Shown: piece after piece, positions 1 to 11,788 of the stretch
How the letters are laid out: each line of letters starts with the position of its first letter
How positions within the stretch are numbered: position 1 is the stretch's first letter
Source of the DNA: Catellatospora vulcania
GTDB taxonomy: Bacteria > Actinomycetota > Actinomycetes > Mycobacteriales > Micromonosporaceae
NCBI RefSeq assembly: GCF_009720385.1
Contig: NZ_WARX01000001.1
Span: forward strand, 1,240,001-1,304,000
DNA: 64,000 bases
Direction: 5' to 3'
Notes under the pieces: generated by a model
Told to the model about the DNA's origin: nothing
Databases searched by the model: none
Seen by the model: only the letters and a program-made list of their open reading frames with translations
Program-made: the position numbers and the translations under genes

Positions 1-938
1 GCCTCGGCCATGGTGGTGCGGGGCAGGACCGCCACGAACTCGTCGCCGCCGTGCCTGGCGACGAAGTCGCCGTGGCGCACCGTACGCGCCAGTACCCCGG
101 CGAAACGCTGGAGCACGACGTCGCCGGTGTCGTGGCCGTGGGTGTCGTTGACCGACTTGAACCCGTCGAGGTCGAGGACCCCGACGGCGGCTGCCGTACG
201 CCGGCGCGCGAGTGTTTCGGTGAACCGTTCCATCTTGCGGCGGTTGGGCAGCCCGGTCAGGGGATCGGTGGTGGCCTGGCAGGCGAAGTGCGCGGCGATG
301 CGCCGCAGCCGGTCCTGGTCCAGCCGGGCGCTCATACCGCTGGCGAGCAGGCTGCGCAGCTGCTCCTCCTCGGCGGTGACGACGCGCAGCACGTCGCGTT
401 CGACGGCGAGGGCTGCGGCATGGTCGCCGCGTTGGGACAGGGCGATCGAGCGCAGGCGTACGGGTTCGGCCAGGCCGACGGCGTCGATGGCCTCGGGGAT
501 GTCGTCGAGCTGTGCGATGGCTTTGTCGGGCTGCTGGTCGGCGATGGCGTCGCAGACGTCGGCGAGGGTGTTGACGTCGGCGAGGATCGGGTCGATGCCG
601 TCGTCGTGGGGCAGGTCCAGGTCGAGGTGGTGGCCGAGGGCGGCGAGGCGTTTGACGGCGTAGCGCAGCAGGACCCGCTGGCTGACGGTGAGGTCGTCGG
701 TGATGGGGCGGGTGTATGCGGCCAGCGCGGTGAGGTCGTTGACGCAGCCGGGGGTGTCGCCGCGCTGGTCGAGGTGGACGGCCGCACCCACGTAGGTGAT
801 CATGCGGGCGGTGCGGCCGGTGTCGTCGGATTCGGCGATGACACGGTCGGCGAGGCGGAGGGTGCCGGCGGAGCGGCCGGCGCAGTTCAGGTCGCGGAAG
901 GTCACCCATTCGGCGGCGAGGTCGCGCTCCTTGGCCAC
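1..938 (-). CDS. GGDEF-domain protein (probable diguanylate cyclase), C-terminus outside window
   Basis: The reading frame runs off the left edge of the window, so the gene is partial, with about 312 codons visible. Near the edge the minus strand encodes TDPLTGLPNRRKME, then GVLDLDGFKSVNDTHGHDTGD, then ARHGGDEFVAVLP. These are the conserved elements of GGDEF domains, including an intact GGDEF active-site loop. The first ~200 residues look alpha-helical and Ala/Asp-rich and match no sensor domain I can name. Such proteins make cyclic di-GMP in the cytoplasm, which in actinomycetes controls development. I chose the GTG at 938 (VAKERDLAAEW) because the frame has a stop 20-25 codons upstream and no better start; the ribosome site is weak. 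Activity is inferred from the intact GGDEF motif only. Confidence 0.85.
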   Translation of the reverse strand, partial: MAKERDLAAEWVTFRDLNCAGRSAGTLRLADRVIAESDDTGRTARMITYVGAAVHLDQRGDTPGCVNDLTALAAYTRPITDDLTVSQRVLLRYAVKRLAALGHHLDLDLPHDDGIDPILADVNTLADVCDAIADQQPDKAIAQLDDIPEAIDAVGLAEPVRLRSIALSQRGDHAAALAVERDVLRVVTAEEEQLRSLLASGMSARLDQDRLRRIAAHFACQATTDPLTGLPNRRKMERFTETLARRRTAAAVGVLDLDGFKSVNDTHGHDTGDVVLQRFAGVLARTVRHGDFVARHGGDEFVAVLPRTTMAE

Positions 939-1082
939 GCGTTCGACTCTACTCAGGGCCCTGGAGGGTGACTGCTGATCGCACGGCTAACGGGTGACCT
1001 GAATAGGATTCCAGTCGTTAACGACCCTATTCTCCGTATATCTCCCGAAGCGCCCCAGGCGCACGAGATCGGAGGCGGGTAG

Positions 1083-2054
1083 ATGGGCACTTCCCTGCGC
1101 TCGGCGTATTTCACCCTGGCCTGCGCGGCGTTCACCGTCGCGATGACAGTGCCCGCCCCCTCGGCGAAGGCCGCGCCGGTCGCGGCACACCGCACCCCGG
1201 CCGACACGGCGGCCCTGGCCGAACCCGACGGGCCGTGCCCGCCGCCGACCCGGTTCCGGCAGCGCGACTTCGGCGACTCCACCGACCTCGACAACGCCCA
1301 CCAGCCGCTGCCCGCCGGCACCGAGATCACCCTGCAGGCAGTCGCCAACGACGGCGGCGAGCTGCTGCCGCACGTCGTCGTGCTCACCGCCACCGACCTG
1401 GTCAAGAACATCGACGGCGTATGGACGCGCGTGCTGTGGCAGCGCGACTGGCGCGACGGCGCCGCCGTCGAATCCGCGCTGGTATTGCATGCCCAGGACG
1501 ACGACGGCAACGTCTGGCAGCTGGGGGAGTACCCCGAGCTGATCGAGAACGAGGTGCCCGACGGCGCACCCGACGCCTGGATCGCGGGCGTCGCGGGCGC
1601 CAGAGCCGGTGTGGTCGTGCCCGGCGACCCGGCGCGCGACGAGCCGCCGTACCTGCGTGCCGAGGCGCCCGCCATCGGGCTGCTGCAATGCGCGTTCGTC
1701 GTCGACACCTCCGCCGACGAGGTCTGCGCACCCGCCATCTGCTACGACGACGCACTCGTCGTCGAAGAGTTCAGCCCGCTGCTCGCCCCGCCGGTACGCC
1801 GCGCCTACGTGCCCGGCATCGGCCTGATCGCCGCAGCTCAGGCCAACTCCGACGGCGAGACCCTGTTCCTGTCCGGCAGACGCGGCCTCACCGTCGCCGA
1901 GCGGCTCGCCGCGGACTCGGAGGTCGTGCAGTTGGAGGGCCGGGCGTATGAGACCAGCGAGGTGTACGCGGACACGTCGCCGATGCGCTTTGACGCGGGC
2001 GACGACGACGCAGCCGCGGTACGCCGCCTGATGGCGGACCGGCTGGGTTATTGA
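1083..2054 (+). CDS. secreted protein of unknown function
   Basis: The 323-residue product begins with a signal peptide: a short basic stretch, a hydrophobic core (YFTLACAAFTVAMTV) and an Ala-rich region ending near SAKAAPVAA. GGAGG lies about 8 bases before the ATG, supporting this start. The rest is acidic, rich in Asp/Ala, with at least four Cys that could form disulfides outside the cell. I recognise no catalytic motif or named family. It stands alone between a divergent GGDEF gene and a convergent membrane protein gene, with a strong hairpin just downstream. Export is well supported; function is unknown. Confidence 0.8.
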   Translation: MGTSLRSAYFTLACAAFTVAMTVPAPSAKAAPVAAHRTPADTAALAEPDGPCPPPTRFRQRDFGDSTDLDNAHQPLPAGTEITLQAVANDGGELLPHVVVLTATDLVKNIDGVWTRVLWQRDWRDGAAVESALVLHAQDDDGNVWQLGEYPELIENEVPDGAPDAWIAGVAGARAGVVVPGDPARDEPPYLRAEAPAIGLLQCAFVVDTSADEVCAPAICYDDALVVEEFSPLLAPPVRRAYVPGIGLIAAAQANSDGETLFLSGRRGLTVAERLAADSEVVQLEGRAYETSEVYADTSPMRFDAGDDDAAAVRRLMADRLGY

Positions 2055-2065
2055 GCCTCACTCCA

Positions 2066-2098
2066 GCAGCGGCGCCGCGCCCCGGGCGGCGCCGCTGC
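2066..2098. terminator. bidirectional terminator hairpin
   Basis: A 13-bp perfect inverted repeat (2066-2078 with 2086-2098) and a 7-base loop lie between two convergent genes that end at 2054 and 2125. There is no clear T-tract, which is usual for high-GC actinobacteria. Confidence 0.7.
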
Positions 2099-2124
2099 GC
2101 AGTTGTGCCCGCGCGGGTCGGCGG

Positions 2125-2829
2125 TCAGGCCGCCGCGAGTTGCGGGCTGCGGTCCTGGTGAACGTCGGCCGCAGTCCGGTCCGACACGCCTTTGACCAGC
2201 AGGTGTCCGACCATCCAGATCTCGCCGATGGTGGCGGGTATGACGAGTGCGGAGACCGCGGCGGTGGCGTCGGGCAGGGTCACGGCGACGACGAGGCTCA
2301 GCACGTAGCCGACGCCTCCGCCGAGCAGCAGCCAGCCCAGCGGGCGGGGCATGTAGCCGGAGCGCAGGGCCAGCCAGCCCATCGGCATCAGCCACAGGCC
2401 GAAGAACAGTGCGCCGAGGGTGAATGCTGCGCCGTTGAGGTCGTAGAGCAGTTGTGCCTGGCCGGCGGAGGTCGCGTCGGCGCGCAGGGCGACGTTGAGG
2501 GCGGTGGCCGAGAACATCGTGCCGACGAGGATCGTCACGGAGTTGACCAGGCCGAACAGTGCGAGTGATCCGGCGGCGACGGGGTCGGTGGGCCGGAACA
2601 GTCGCCAGAACCAGACGGCGGTGACGGCCTGGGTGCCGACCATGCCGAGGTCGGCGAGGATGCCGAGGCGGGCCAGGGGCTCGTGGGCGATCAGGTTCGC
2701 GGTGGTGGCGGTGGCGTCGTCGGGTACGTAGAGCTGCTGGCGGATGAGCAGGTAGCCGAGGAATCCGGTGAGGGCGAGGCCGAGGTAGGCCAGGCCGGTG
2801 ATGCGGGCGGTGCGTTTCGTGCCGGTCAT
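2125..2829 (-). CDS. DUF4386-type integral membrane protein
   Basis: The product has about 234 residues and at least six hydrophobic segments. It starts MTGTKRTARITGLAYLGLA, which resembles the N-terminus of DUF4386 family membrane proteins, a family without an established function. I chose the ATG at 2829 over an upstream in-frame start at 2901 because GGAG lies about 9 bases before it and the upstream extension is charged and His/Pro-rich. The gene is divergent from the beta-galactosidase gene, and a perfect TGTCAAA/TTTGACA palindrome lies in the shared upstream region. One repressor could therefore control one or both. The family call is from memory of the N-terminal pattern and is moderately sure. 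Confidence 0.75.
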   Translation of the reverse strand: MTGTKRTARITGLAYLGLALTGFLGYLLIRQQLYVPDDATATTANLIAHEPLARLGILADLGMVGTQAVTAVWFWRLFRPTDPVAAGSLALFGLVNSVTILVGTMFSATALNVALRADATSAGQAQLLYDLNGAAFTLGALFFGLWLMPMGWLALRSGYMPRPLGWLLLGGGVGYVLSLVVAVTLPDATAAVSALVIPATIGEIWMVGHLLVKGVSDRTAADVHQDRSPQLAAA

Positions 2830-2895
2830 GGCGCTGCTCCAGGGGTGGGTGGGGTGGTGCAGGGCGCGTTTGTGCGGCGGGTCGCCGTGCCCGCT

Positions 2896-6019
<3,124 letters not shown>

Positions 6020-6027
6020 GCCCACCC

Positions 6028-6059
6028 CGGCCGGGTGGCGTCGACACGCCGCCCGGCCG
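6028..6059 (+). terminator. terminator of the beta-galactosidase gene
   Basis: A 13-bp stem with one G.U pair (6028-6040 with 6047-6059) and a 6-base loop begins 8 bases after the stop codon. The remaining ~245 bases to the next start show no gene. Confidence 0.65.
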
Positions 6060-6306
6060 TACGCCGCACACCGCCCCGTCCGGTGCTCGCACACCGCCGA
6101 CCCGGCACCGGACACGGCTACCGGACGGCGTCGACCGGCTGATCGACCGTCGCGCTCACGGGTGAAAATCGGCCACCGCACGCTGGTCAAACACCGGCGG
6201 GGTTCCATTGTGGAGAACCTCGCCGTCACGGCCGGTGTCCGTATGGCATACAGGATGGAATCATTCACCGCGATCAACGCCACCCGTCGCTGACCGCGGA
6301 GGACCC

Positions 6307-9300
6307 GTGCCCGACAACACGCCACCGGAACAGCCTCCCGCCACGACGAAAGTCGAGCAGGTCACGGCCGCCGAGATCCGTGCCCGGATCAAGGCGCTGG
6401 GCCAGGAGCACCAGTACCACGCGTTCATCTCCTACGCCCGCGACCCGGACCTCGGCGTGGCCCGTGCCCTGCGCGGGGCGCTGCACGGTACCGGCACGCG
6501 CTGGTGGCAACGCGGACGTCTGCGGGTGTTCCTCGACAGCGAGAACATCGCGACCGGCGCGGACCTGCCCGGACGGCTGCGGAACGCCCTCGACGGCTCC
6601 GCCCGCATGATCCTGCTCGCCAGCGAGGAGTCGGTCCGCCGGCCCTACGTCCAGCAGGAGATCGCGCACCTGCTGAAGACGCGCTCAGAGCACATCCTCA
6701 TCGTGTACACCGGCGGCAAGGCCTCCGGCACCCAGGCCATCGCCACCCTCGTCGAGCATCTGCCCGAAGAGCTGCGCGGCAAGTTCAGCCGGCAGCGCCT
6801 TTGGGAGGAACTGCCCGCGAAGGCCCGACGACCGCTGCGCGGGCGCGCCGAGATCCGGCACATCGCCGCGAAGATCGCCGCCGGGATCCTCGACCTCGAC
6901 CCCGCCGCACTGGGCCGCGTCGAAGCCCGCAGGCACCGCTGGCGTATGGCCACCGTCGCCGCAGGCTTCGTCCTCGCCCTGGTCGCCGGCACGATCCTCT
7001 GGAGGGTCTACACCGACTACCTCCTCGAACAGGAAAAGGCCGCAGCACAACTGCTCAGCACCGCCGCGCACGCCGCCCGCGCCGACGGCGACCCGACCTC
7101 CGCCGCACAGTTCGACGCCGCCGCATGGCTCACCCACGCCGACCCCACGATCGAAACCGACCTGATCAACGACCAGAACACGGCCCTGCAGACCCTCATC
7201 CCCGCCACCGGCGGCGCGTTCAGCCCCGACGGGCAACTGCTGACCGTCACCGGCCTGACGCACAAACCCCGGATCTGGAACGCCGCCGGGTCCATCCCCG
7301 CCGCCGACCTGGCCACCGACATCGACCTGCCCCGGTTCGTGAGCGGCACCCGCATCCTGCTCGGACGCGACCGCGCCAACGCCGGCACCATCCTGCGCTG
7401 GGACCTGGCCGACCCGCAGCACCCCAAAGACCTACCGCCGATCGACACCGGATACGGCAAAGTCACCGCCATGACGGCCGACCCCAGCGGCAAAACCCTC
7501 GCCGTCGGCGGCGACAAAGGCCAGCTCAGGCTATGGAGCCTCGACACCGTCACACCGTTGGCCGACGCGGTCCAAGCCCCCCGCAGCGACGCCGCCGTGG
7601 TCGCGCTCGCGTTCAGCGACGACGGGCGGCGGCTCGCCGCCGGCAGCGTCTCCGGCTCGGTCGACCTGTGGCGGCTCGAGGGCAGCCAGCCGGTGCACGA
7701 CAGCAGACCCGTGCCCGTCGGCGGCTCCAGCGACTCCCGGTTCGCGTTCGGCCCCGACGCCGACAGCGTCATCATCCTCGACGGCCACAGCAACGCGTTC
7801 CGGTGGGTGCTGCGCAACGACCCCGACCTGATCCAGTACGCCGGCTCGCAGCACCTCAACCTCGGCGGCGCCTACACCGCCGCCCTGAGCCCCGACGGCG
7901 CGACCATGGCCACCATGGCCAACAACGGCACCCTGCAACTGTGGAACATGACCGTCCCGACCGACCCGCTGCCGCTCGGCCCGCCCCTCAAACCGATCCC
8001 GGCCCGATTCGTCGAAGAAGCCGCCTTCCCTGACCGGGCGACTCTGACGTTCAGCCCCGACGGACGCACCCTGCTCGCCGACATCGGCTCCCAACCCGCC
8101 CTGCTATGGCACCTGCCGACGACGTACTTCCCCGGCGCGGGCCTGATCAGCAGCGTCAAATCCGCCGGGATCGGCGACTACGTCGTATCCGTGCACGACG
8201 GCACGATGACCGGCGTCTGGACGATGACGACCCCACCCAAGACGACGACCCTGCGCAGCGACACCGGCGGCGCCGGAACCGCCGTCGCGACCAGCGCCGA
8301 CGGCAAGGTCATCGCGGCCGGCCACGATGGGCTCGCCCCGACCGTGCAGATCCGCTACGGCGACGGATACACCAAGACCGCCACCGTGACCCTGCCCGGC
8401 GGTACCCAGATCCCCGTCACCGCGCTCGCCCTCAACAGCGACGGCACCACCCTGGCCGCAGCGACGGCCGCCAACCCGGCCGCCGTCTACCTCATCGACC
8501 TGAACGCACCCGCAGCCACCCTGAAACCCGCCCCGCTGAAATTCAAGAGCACCGCGAACGTCACCGCGATGAAGTTCACCCCCGACGGGCGGCGGCTCGC
8601 GATCAGCGGCAGCGAACTGGAGATCCGCGACCTCGCCGGCGGCAGCACGATCCTGACCGGCGGCGGCGGGGCGAGTTCGCTGGCGTTCACCGCCGACGGC
8701 GCCGGCCTGGCCGCGAGCTCAGGCGGCACCTCGGTGTCGCTGTGGAACGTCGACAGCCCGGAGCCGGTCGCGACCCTGCCGGAGACCCCGGCGATCAACG
8801 GGCCGCCGACGGCCCCGGCGGCGTTCAGCCCCGACGGGCGCACTCTGGCCACCGGCGCGAACGACGGCTTCGTCCGGCTGTGGAACGTCACCGACAGGTC
8901 CCAGCCCACACTCATCGGAAACCCGCTGGTCAGCAGCGTGTCGGTCACCGACCGGTACCTGACCTCGCGCCGGTACACCGCCGGTGTGCAGGCCGTGGGC
9001 TGGTCGGCTGACGGGCGGATGCTCGCCGCGGCGAACGTCGACGGGACGGTACGGATGTGGGACATGGACCCGCGCCGGGTCATCGACCGGATCTGCGAGG
9101 CGACCGGAGCGAACCTCACCGAGCAGATCTGGGAACGGTACGTGCCGACGCTGGACTACGACCCGCCGTGCACGCGCCCGGCCGGGGCCGCAGCGCCGGC
9201 CGAGGTCCCGGCGGAGAACCTGGCCTCGGTCGGGCCGGGCGGAGACGGCGGTGCATGCAAGGCCGAGCAGCTCAAGTTCGGGTACGGCAAGCGCACCGAG

Positions 9301-9681
9301 TCGCAGTGGGGGCACCAGTTCACGGTCGCGCTGGAGATCACCAACACGTCGGATGGGGCGTGCGGGCTGTTCGGGGACCCCGATGTCACGCTCAACGGTC
9401 CCGACCATCGGCAGTACGGGCCGGTGTACCGGCCGCGGGGGGACTCGCACGGGGCCAACGAGGTGATGCTCGCAGCGGGCGCTCGGGCCCGGGTCGATCT
9501 GACGTATCTGGTCGCGGATGTCGGTGAAGACGGCGCCTGGCAGCCGGACAAGGTGAAGCTGACGCTGCCCGGGGGTGGTGGGATCCTCGAGCTGCCGTGG
9601 CCCGCGGGCACGCCGGTCGTGCGGCAGGACGCGGCGAGTACGCCGGGGACGTTCGTGGGGACGTTCCTGCTCGACTCGTGA
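6307..9681 (+). CDS. TIR domain - transmembrane - WD40 repeat - DUF4232-like receptor-type protein
   Basis: The product has 1,124 residues. A TIR-type domain starts at about residue 38 (YHAFISYARDPDLG, then RVFLDSENIATGADLP, then a helix with YVQQEIAHLL, where the NADase glutamate of active TIR domains would lie). One hydrophobic segment follows at about 213-236 (MATVAAGFVLALVAGTILW). A long WD40 region spans about 298-925, with many repeats of the form FSPDGR-TLA-G/A-D-G-RLWN. The last ~140 residues contain paired Cys (CKAEQ, CGLF) and resemble DUF4232, usually an extracellular domain. The predicted topology is TIR inside, propeller and tail outside. GTG 6307 has GGAGG just upstream; an in-frame TTG at 6208 lacks this. 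No known defence partner gene is adjacent. Confidence 0.85.
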   Translation: MPDNTPPEQPPATTKVEQVTAAEIRARIKALGQEHQYHAFISYARDPDLGVARALRGALHGTGTRWWQRGRLRVFLDSENIATGADLPGRLRNALDGSARMILLASEESVRRPYVQQEIAHLLKTRSEHILIVYTGGKASGTQAIATLVEHLPEELRGKFSRQRLWEELPAKARRPLRGRAEIRHIAAKIAAGILDLDPAALGRVEARRHRWRMATVAAGFVLALVAGTILWRVYTDYLLEQEKAAAQLLSTAAHAARADGDPTSAAQFDAAAWLTHADPTIETDLINDQNTALQTLIPATGGAFSPDGQLLTVTGLTHKPRIWNAAGSIPAADLATDIDLPRFVSGTRILLGRDRANAGTILRWDLADPQHPKDLPPIDTGYGKVTAMTADPSGKTLAVGGDKGQLRLWSLDTVTPLADAVQAPRSDAAVVALAFSDDGRRLAAGSVSGSVDLWRLEGSQPVHDSRPVPVGGSSDSRFAFGPDADSVIILDGHSNAFRWVLRNDPDLIQYAGSQHLNLGGAYTAALSPDGATMATMANNGTLQLWNMTVPTDPLPLGPPLKPIPARFVEEAAFPDRATLTFSPDGRTLLADIGSQPALLWHLPTTYFPGAGLISSVKSAGIGDYVVSVHDGTMTGVWTMTTPPKTTTLRSDTGGAGTAVATSADGKVIAAGHDGLAPTVQIRYGDGYTKTATVTLPGGTQIPVTALALNSDGTTLAAATAANPAAVYLIDLNAPAATLKPAPLKFKSTANVTAMKFTPDGRRLAISGSELEIRDLAGGSTILTGGGGASSLAFTADGAGLAASSGGTSVSLWNVDSPEPVATLPETPAINGPPTAPAAFSPDGRTLATGANDGFVRLWNVTDRSQPTLIGNPLVSSVSVTDRYLTSRRYTAGVQAVGWSADGRMLAAANVDGTVRMWDMDPRRVIDRICEATGANLTEQIWERYVPTLDYDPPCTRPAGAAAPAEVPAENLASVGPGGDGGACKAEQLKFGYGKRTESQWGHQFTVALEITNTSDGACGLFGDPDVTLNGPDHRQYGPVYRPRGDSHGANEVMLAAGARARVDLTYLVADVGEDGAWQPDKVKLTLPGGGGILELPWPAGTPVVRQDAASTPGTFVGTFLLDS

Positions 9682-9687
9682 CGTGTT

Positions 9688-9728
9688 CGCTCCTGCCCTG
9701 GGGCCCGGTGGGCTTCAGGGCAGGAGCG
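9688..9728. terminator. very long bidirectional terminator hairpin
   Basis: A 19-bp stem (9688-9706 with 9710-9728; the first 13 bp are perfect and two G.U pairs occur inside) with a GGT loop lies between convergent genes. The TGA stop of the minus-strand kinase-like gene (9715-9717) lies inside the hairpin, so the structure overlaps that gene's 3' end. Confidence 0.85.
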
Positions 9729-10275
9729 TCTTGATCTGGTCGGGCAGGTCGGGGGCGTCCAGGCGGTTGTCGACGGTCAGGTGGGGGACCGGCGGTTCGA
9801 TGCCTGCGCGGATGGTTGTGAGGTAGGTGTCGAAGGCGGCCAGCTTCTGGCCGTCGCGGGCCAGGGCGCGGGTGGTCAGGCGGGCGTGCAGGGTGGCGGC
9901 GTCGGTGCGGATCCAGACCAGGTGTACGGGGTCGCCGCCGAGCTCGGTCACCCATGCAGCCCAGCGGTCTGGATCATGGATTTGGCCGGTGAACGGGGCG
10001 TCCAGGAGGACCGGGCAGCCGTGGGAGCGGATCAGGCGGGCCGCGGCGGTCATACCGGCGTACTCGTGGATCTTGATGTGCTCGTCGTACCAGGGGCCCT
10101 CGCGCTCGCCGTGGGGGCGGCCGGCGGCCTGGAGGGTGGCGGCAACGAAGCCGCCGTAGAGGACGTCCTTGTCGAGCAGGGCGGGGACCGGGGTGAGGGC
10201 TGCCAGGAGTAGGCGGGAGACGGTGCTCTTGCCGGCTCCTGGAGGGCCGGCGACGACCCATACGGCTGCGTTCAC
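9715..10275 (-). CDS. P-loop nucleotide-binding protein, kinase-like (AAA_33 type)
   Basis: The 186-residue protein opens with [18 protein letters not shown], a perfect Walker A loop at residues 9-16. It resembles small zeta-toxin/gluconate-kinase-like P-loop kinases, with LLDAPF and [20 protein letters not shown] in the places where these proteins carry Walker B-like and lid arginine elements. The substrate is unknown; members of this group phosphorylate small molecules or nucleotides. The ATG at 10275 puts the P-loop at the usual distance from the N-terminus. Its 3' end overlaps a bidirectional terminator shared with the TIR gene. It is probably a single-gene unit. Confidence 0.8.
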   Translation of the reverse strand: MNAAVWVVAGPPGAGKSTVSRLLLAALTPVPALLDKDVLYGGFVAATLQAAGRPHGEREGPWYDEHIKIHEYAGMTAAARLIRSHGCPVLLDAPFTGQIHDPDRWAAWVTELGGDPVHLVWIRTDAATLHARLTTRALARDGQKLAAFDTYLTTIRAGIEPPVPHLTVDNRLDAPDLPDQIKTLLP

Positions 10276-10414
10276 GGTGGGCAGACTACCGGCGGCGGTA
10301 ACCCGATGTGCGTGATCAACGGGGAGCGTGTATCGTTGTGGCTCGTGCGGCTGACGCCGGACACCAGCGGAGATGTGCCTCCGGAGGTGGCCCGGGGTAG
10401 GTCGGACACCACCG

Positions 10415-10501
10415 GTCCGGGTGGCGGAATGGCAGACGCGCTAGCTTGAGGTGCTAGTGCCCGTATAGGGCGTGGGGGTTCAAGTCCCCCCTCGGACACC
10501 A
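10415..10501 (+). tRNA. tRNA-Leu (anticodon GAG), CCA encoded
   Basis: The acceptor stem pairs GTCCGGG (10415-10421) with CTCGGAC (10491-10497) and includes one G.U pair. Discriminator A is followed by an encoded CCA (10499-10501). The anticodon arm is CTAGC-TTGAGGT-GCTAG, with GAG at 10448-10450 reading CUC/CUU leucine codons. The long variable arm (GTGCCCGTATAGGGC region) fits a class II leucine tRNA, and the T-arm is GGGGG-TTCAAGT-CCCCC. A 16-bp terminator hairpin follows. Confidence 0.95.
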
Positions 10502-10509
10502 ACTAAATC

Positions 10510-10551
10510 CCAACGGTGTTCGCCAAGATCGATCATGGCGAACACCGTTGG
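10510..10551 (+). terminator. tRNA-Leu terminator
   Basis: A 16-bp perfect inverted repeat (10510-10525 with 10536-10551) with a 10-base loop is followed by TGTTTCTG. It starts 9 bases after the tRNA CCA. The next ~200 bases, to 10751, hold no gene I can support. Confidence 0.8.
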
Positions 10552-10751
10552 TGTTTCTGTGGGGTGAGCTTGAGCCTAAGGCTCCGGTAGAGGTCGAGCT
10601 TGTGTTCGGGTTCGGCCAAAGCAGCATCGGCCCGCAGATGAAGCGCCCCAGCCTCAGCAGTCGGTCTCGCGAGTCAGGACCGGGCGAGGTGGTCGCGGCG
10701 GTTCTCGGCGCGCCGGGGACTATCGGTGACCTATTTGTCTGACGCGGTCTG

Positions 10752-11216
10752 TCACGCGGCTGGCTGGCTCCCGGCAGCACCCGTCTCCGGGCCGGGGGAT
10801 CCGGCTGCCTGCACCCGCCTGTTGCGCGACAGGCTGACCAGGAACGCGATCAGGGCGCAGGCGGCGCAGAGCGCGCCCAGCGGGACAGTGATGATAAAGA
10901 TCATGCCGGCCAGCGGGTCGGTCGACCGGTGCAGATAAAGCAGCGAGTAGTGCGACAGCGCGCCGATCACGCCCATGGCGGTCAGCAGGGCCGAACGCGG
11001 CCACCGGAAGCAGGCGGCGCACGCCAGCAGCACCAGCCCGTACAGGACCAGGTCCAGCGCCAGTGTGCTGTAGAGCGATTCCCTGCCGGGGATATCGCCC
11101 GGCGCCCACCGGATGGACAGCGTGCCGACCACCATTGCCGCCGCGAAGAGAAGCGGCGGAACCGCCCAGGTGAGAATGGTGTTAAGGGGTCCGAACCGCG
11201 CAGTCGTCTCTCTCAT
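10752..11216 (-). CDS. small integral membrane protein of unknown function
   Basis: The 154-residue product has about four hydrophobic segments (LTWAVPPLLFAAAMVVGTL; LDLVLYGLVLLACAACF; LLTAMGVIGALSHYSLLYL; GMIFIITVPLGALCAACALIAFLV). A short cytosolic tail is rich in Gly/Pro. No family is recognised. It is convergent with the tRNA and probably monocistronic. The start codon (ATG 11216, MRETTARFGPL) fits the onset of the first hydrophobic segment. Confidence 0.7.
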   Translation of the reverse strand: MRETTARFGPLNTILTWAVPPLLFAAAMVVGTLSIRWAPGDIPGRESLYSTLALDLVLYGLVLLACAACFRWPRSALLTAMGVIGALSHYSLLYLHRSTDPLAGMIFIITVPLGALCAACALIAFLVSLSRNRRVQAAGSPGPETGAAGSQPAA

Positions 11217-11788
11217 CGGGCGAGTATGGGTCCTGCTGCAGCCGCTCGCATCACCCGAAATCGGCGAGCTCGTGCAGCGAGGATGGACGAATCGGTCTTT
11301 ACGCCGGATGCAGGTAGCTACAGTGTCGTGTCAGCGCTCAAGTAGCTTCGCACCGAAGGCCTGTTTCCGCTCACGACGTTCCGGGTTGACGTCATAGATG
11401 TCCCCAGGGGGACGGCAGCGCCATCGCATGCGGGGCCGTAGCGAAGACCTTGCCGCGCCGGCCGTCGGCCAGCTTGTCCTCGATTTCTGCAGAGGTGAGC
11501 CTGCGGACGGCGGTCGAGCATGGCAGGTGAGGATCGTTCTCGTCGCTGCCGACTGCAGCGGGCAGGGCAACAGGGCTGCGGAGTCGTCCGAGTCTCCTGA
11601 CGTTACGGATCGTTACGTGGTGCTCAGTTTCCCAAGGATGCAGTGAGCGAAGTTTGATCTTCAATGTCGTCATTGTAGGGATTGGCTTCTGGGGGCACAC
11701 GCAAAGTCAGATACGTGACATGCTGCCTGCCGCGGCGATGACAGAGCCGTTTCGCTATACCTACTAGCTAGCCCGAAAGGCACCTCTC
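11217..11788. other. gene-poor stretch before the FN3/PLA2 gene
   Basis: I find no convincing gene in these 572 bases. A minus-strand frame of 102 codons (11392-11700) exists, but it has no good ribosome site and its composition is not clearly coding. The last ~90 bases are AT-richer, with TATACC near 11756, and probably carry the promoter of the downstream secreted protein, although no matching -35 is obvious. Confidence 0.4.

Noticed and set aside
10402-10411. Direct copy of the tRNA-Leu 3' end (TCGGACACCA) 90 bases upstream of the real one, as a possible attachment site
   Set aside because: Ten bases is too short to distinguish from chance, and no integrase gene is nearby.
11392-11700. 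Small minus-strand open frame of 102 codons
   Set aside because: It has no clear ribosome site, weak codon bias and no similarity I can recognise. It is kept as a note in the gene-poor stretch.
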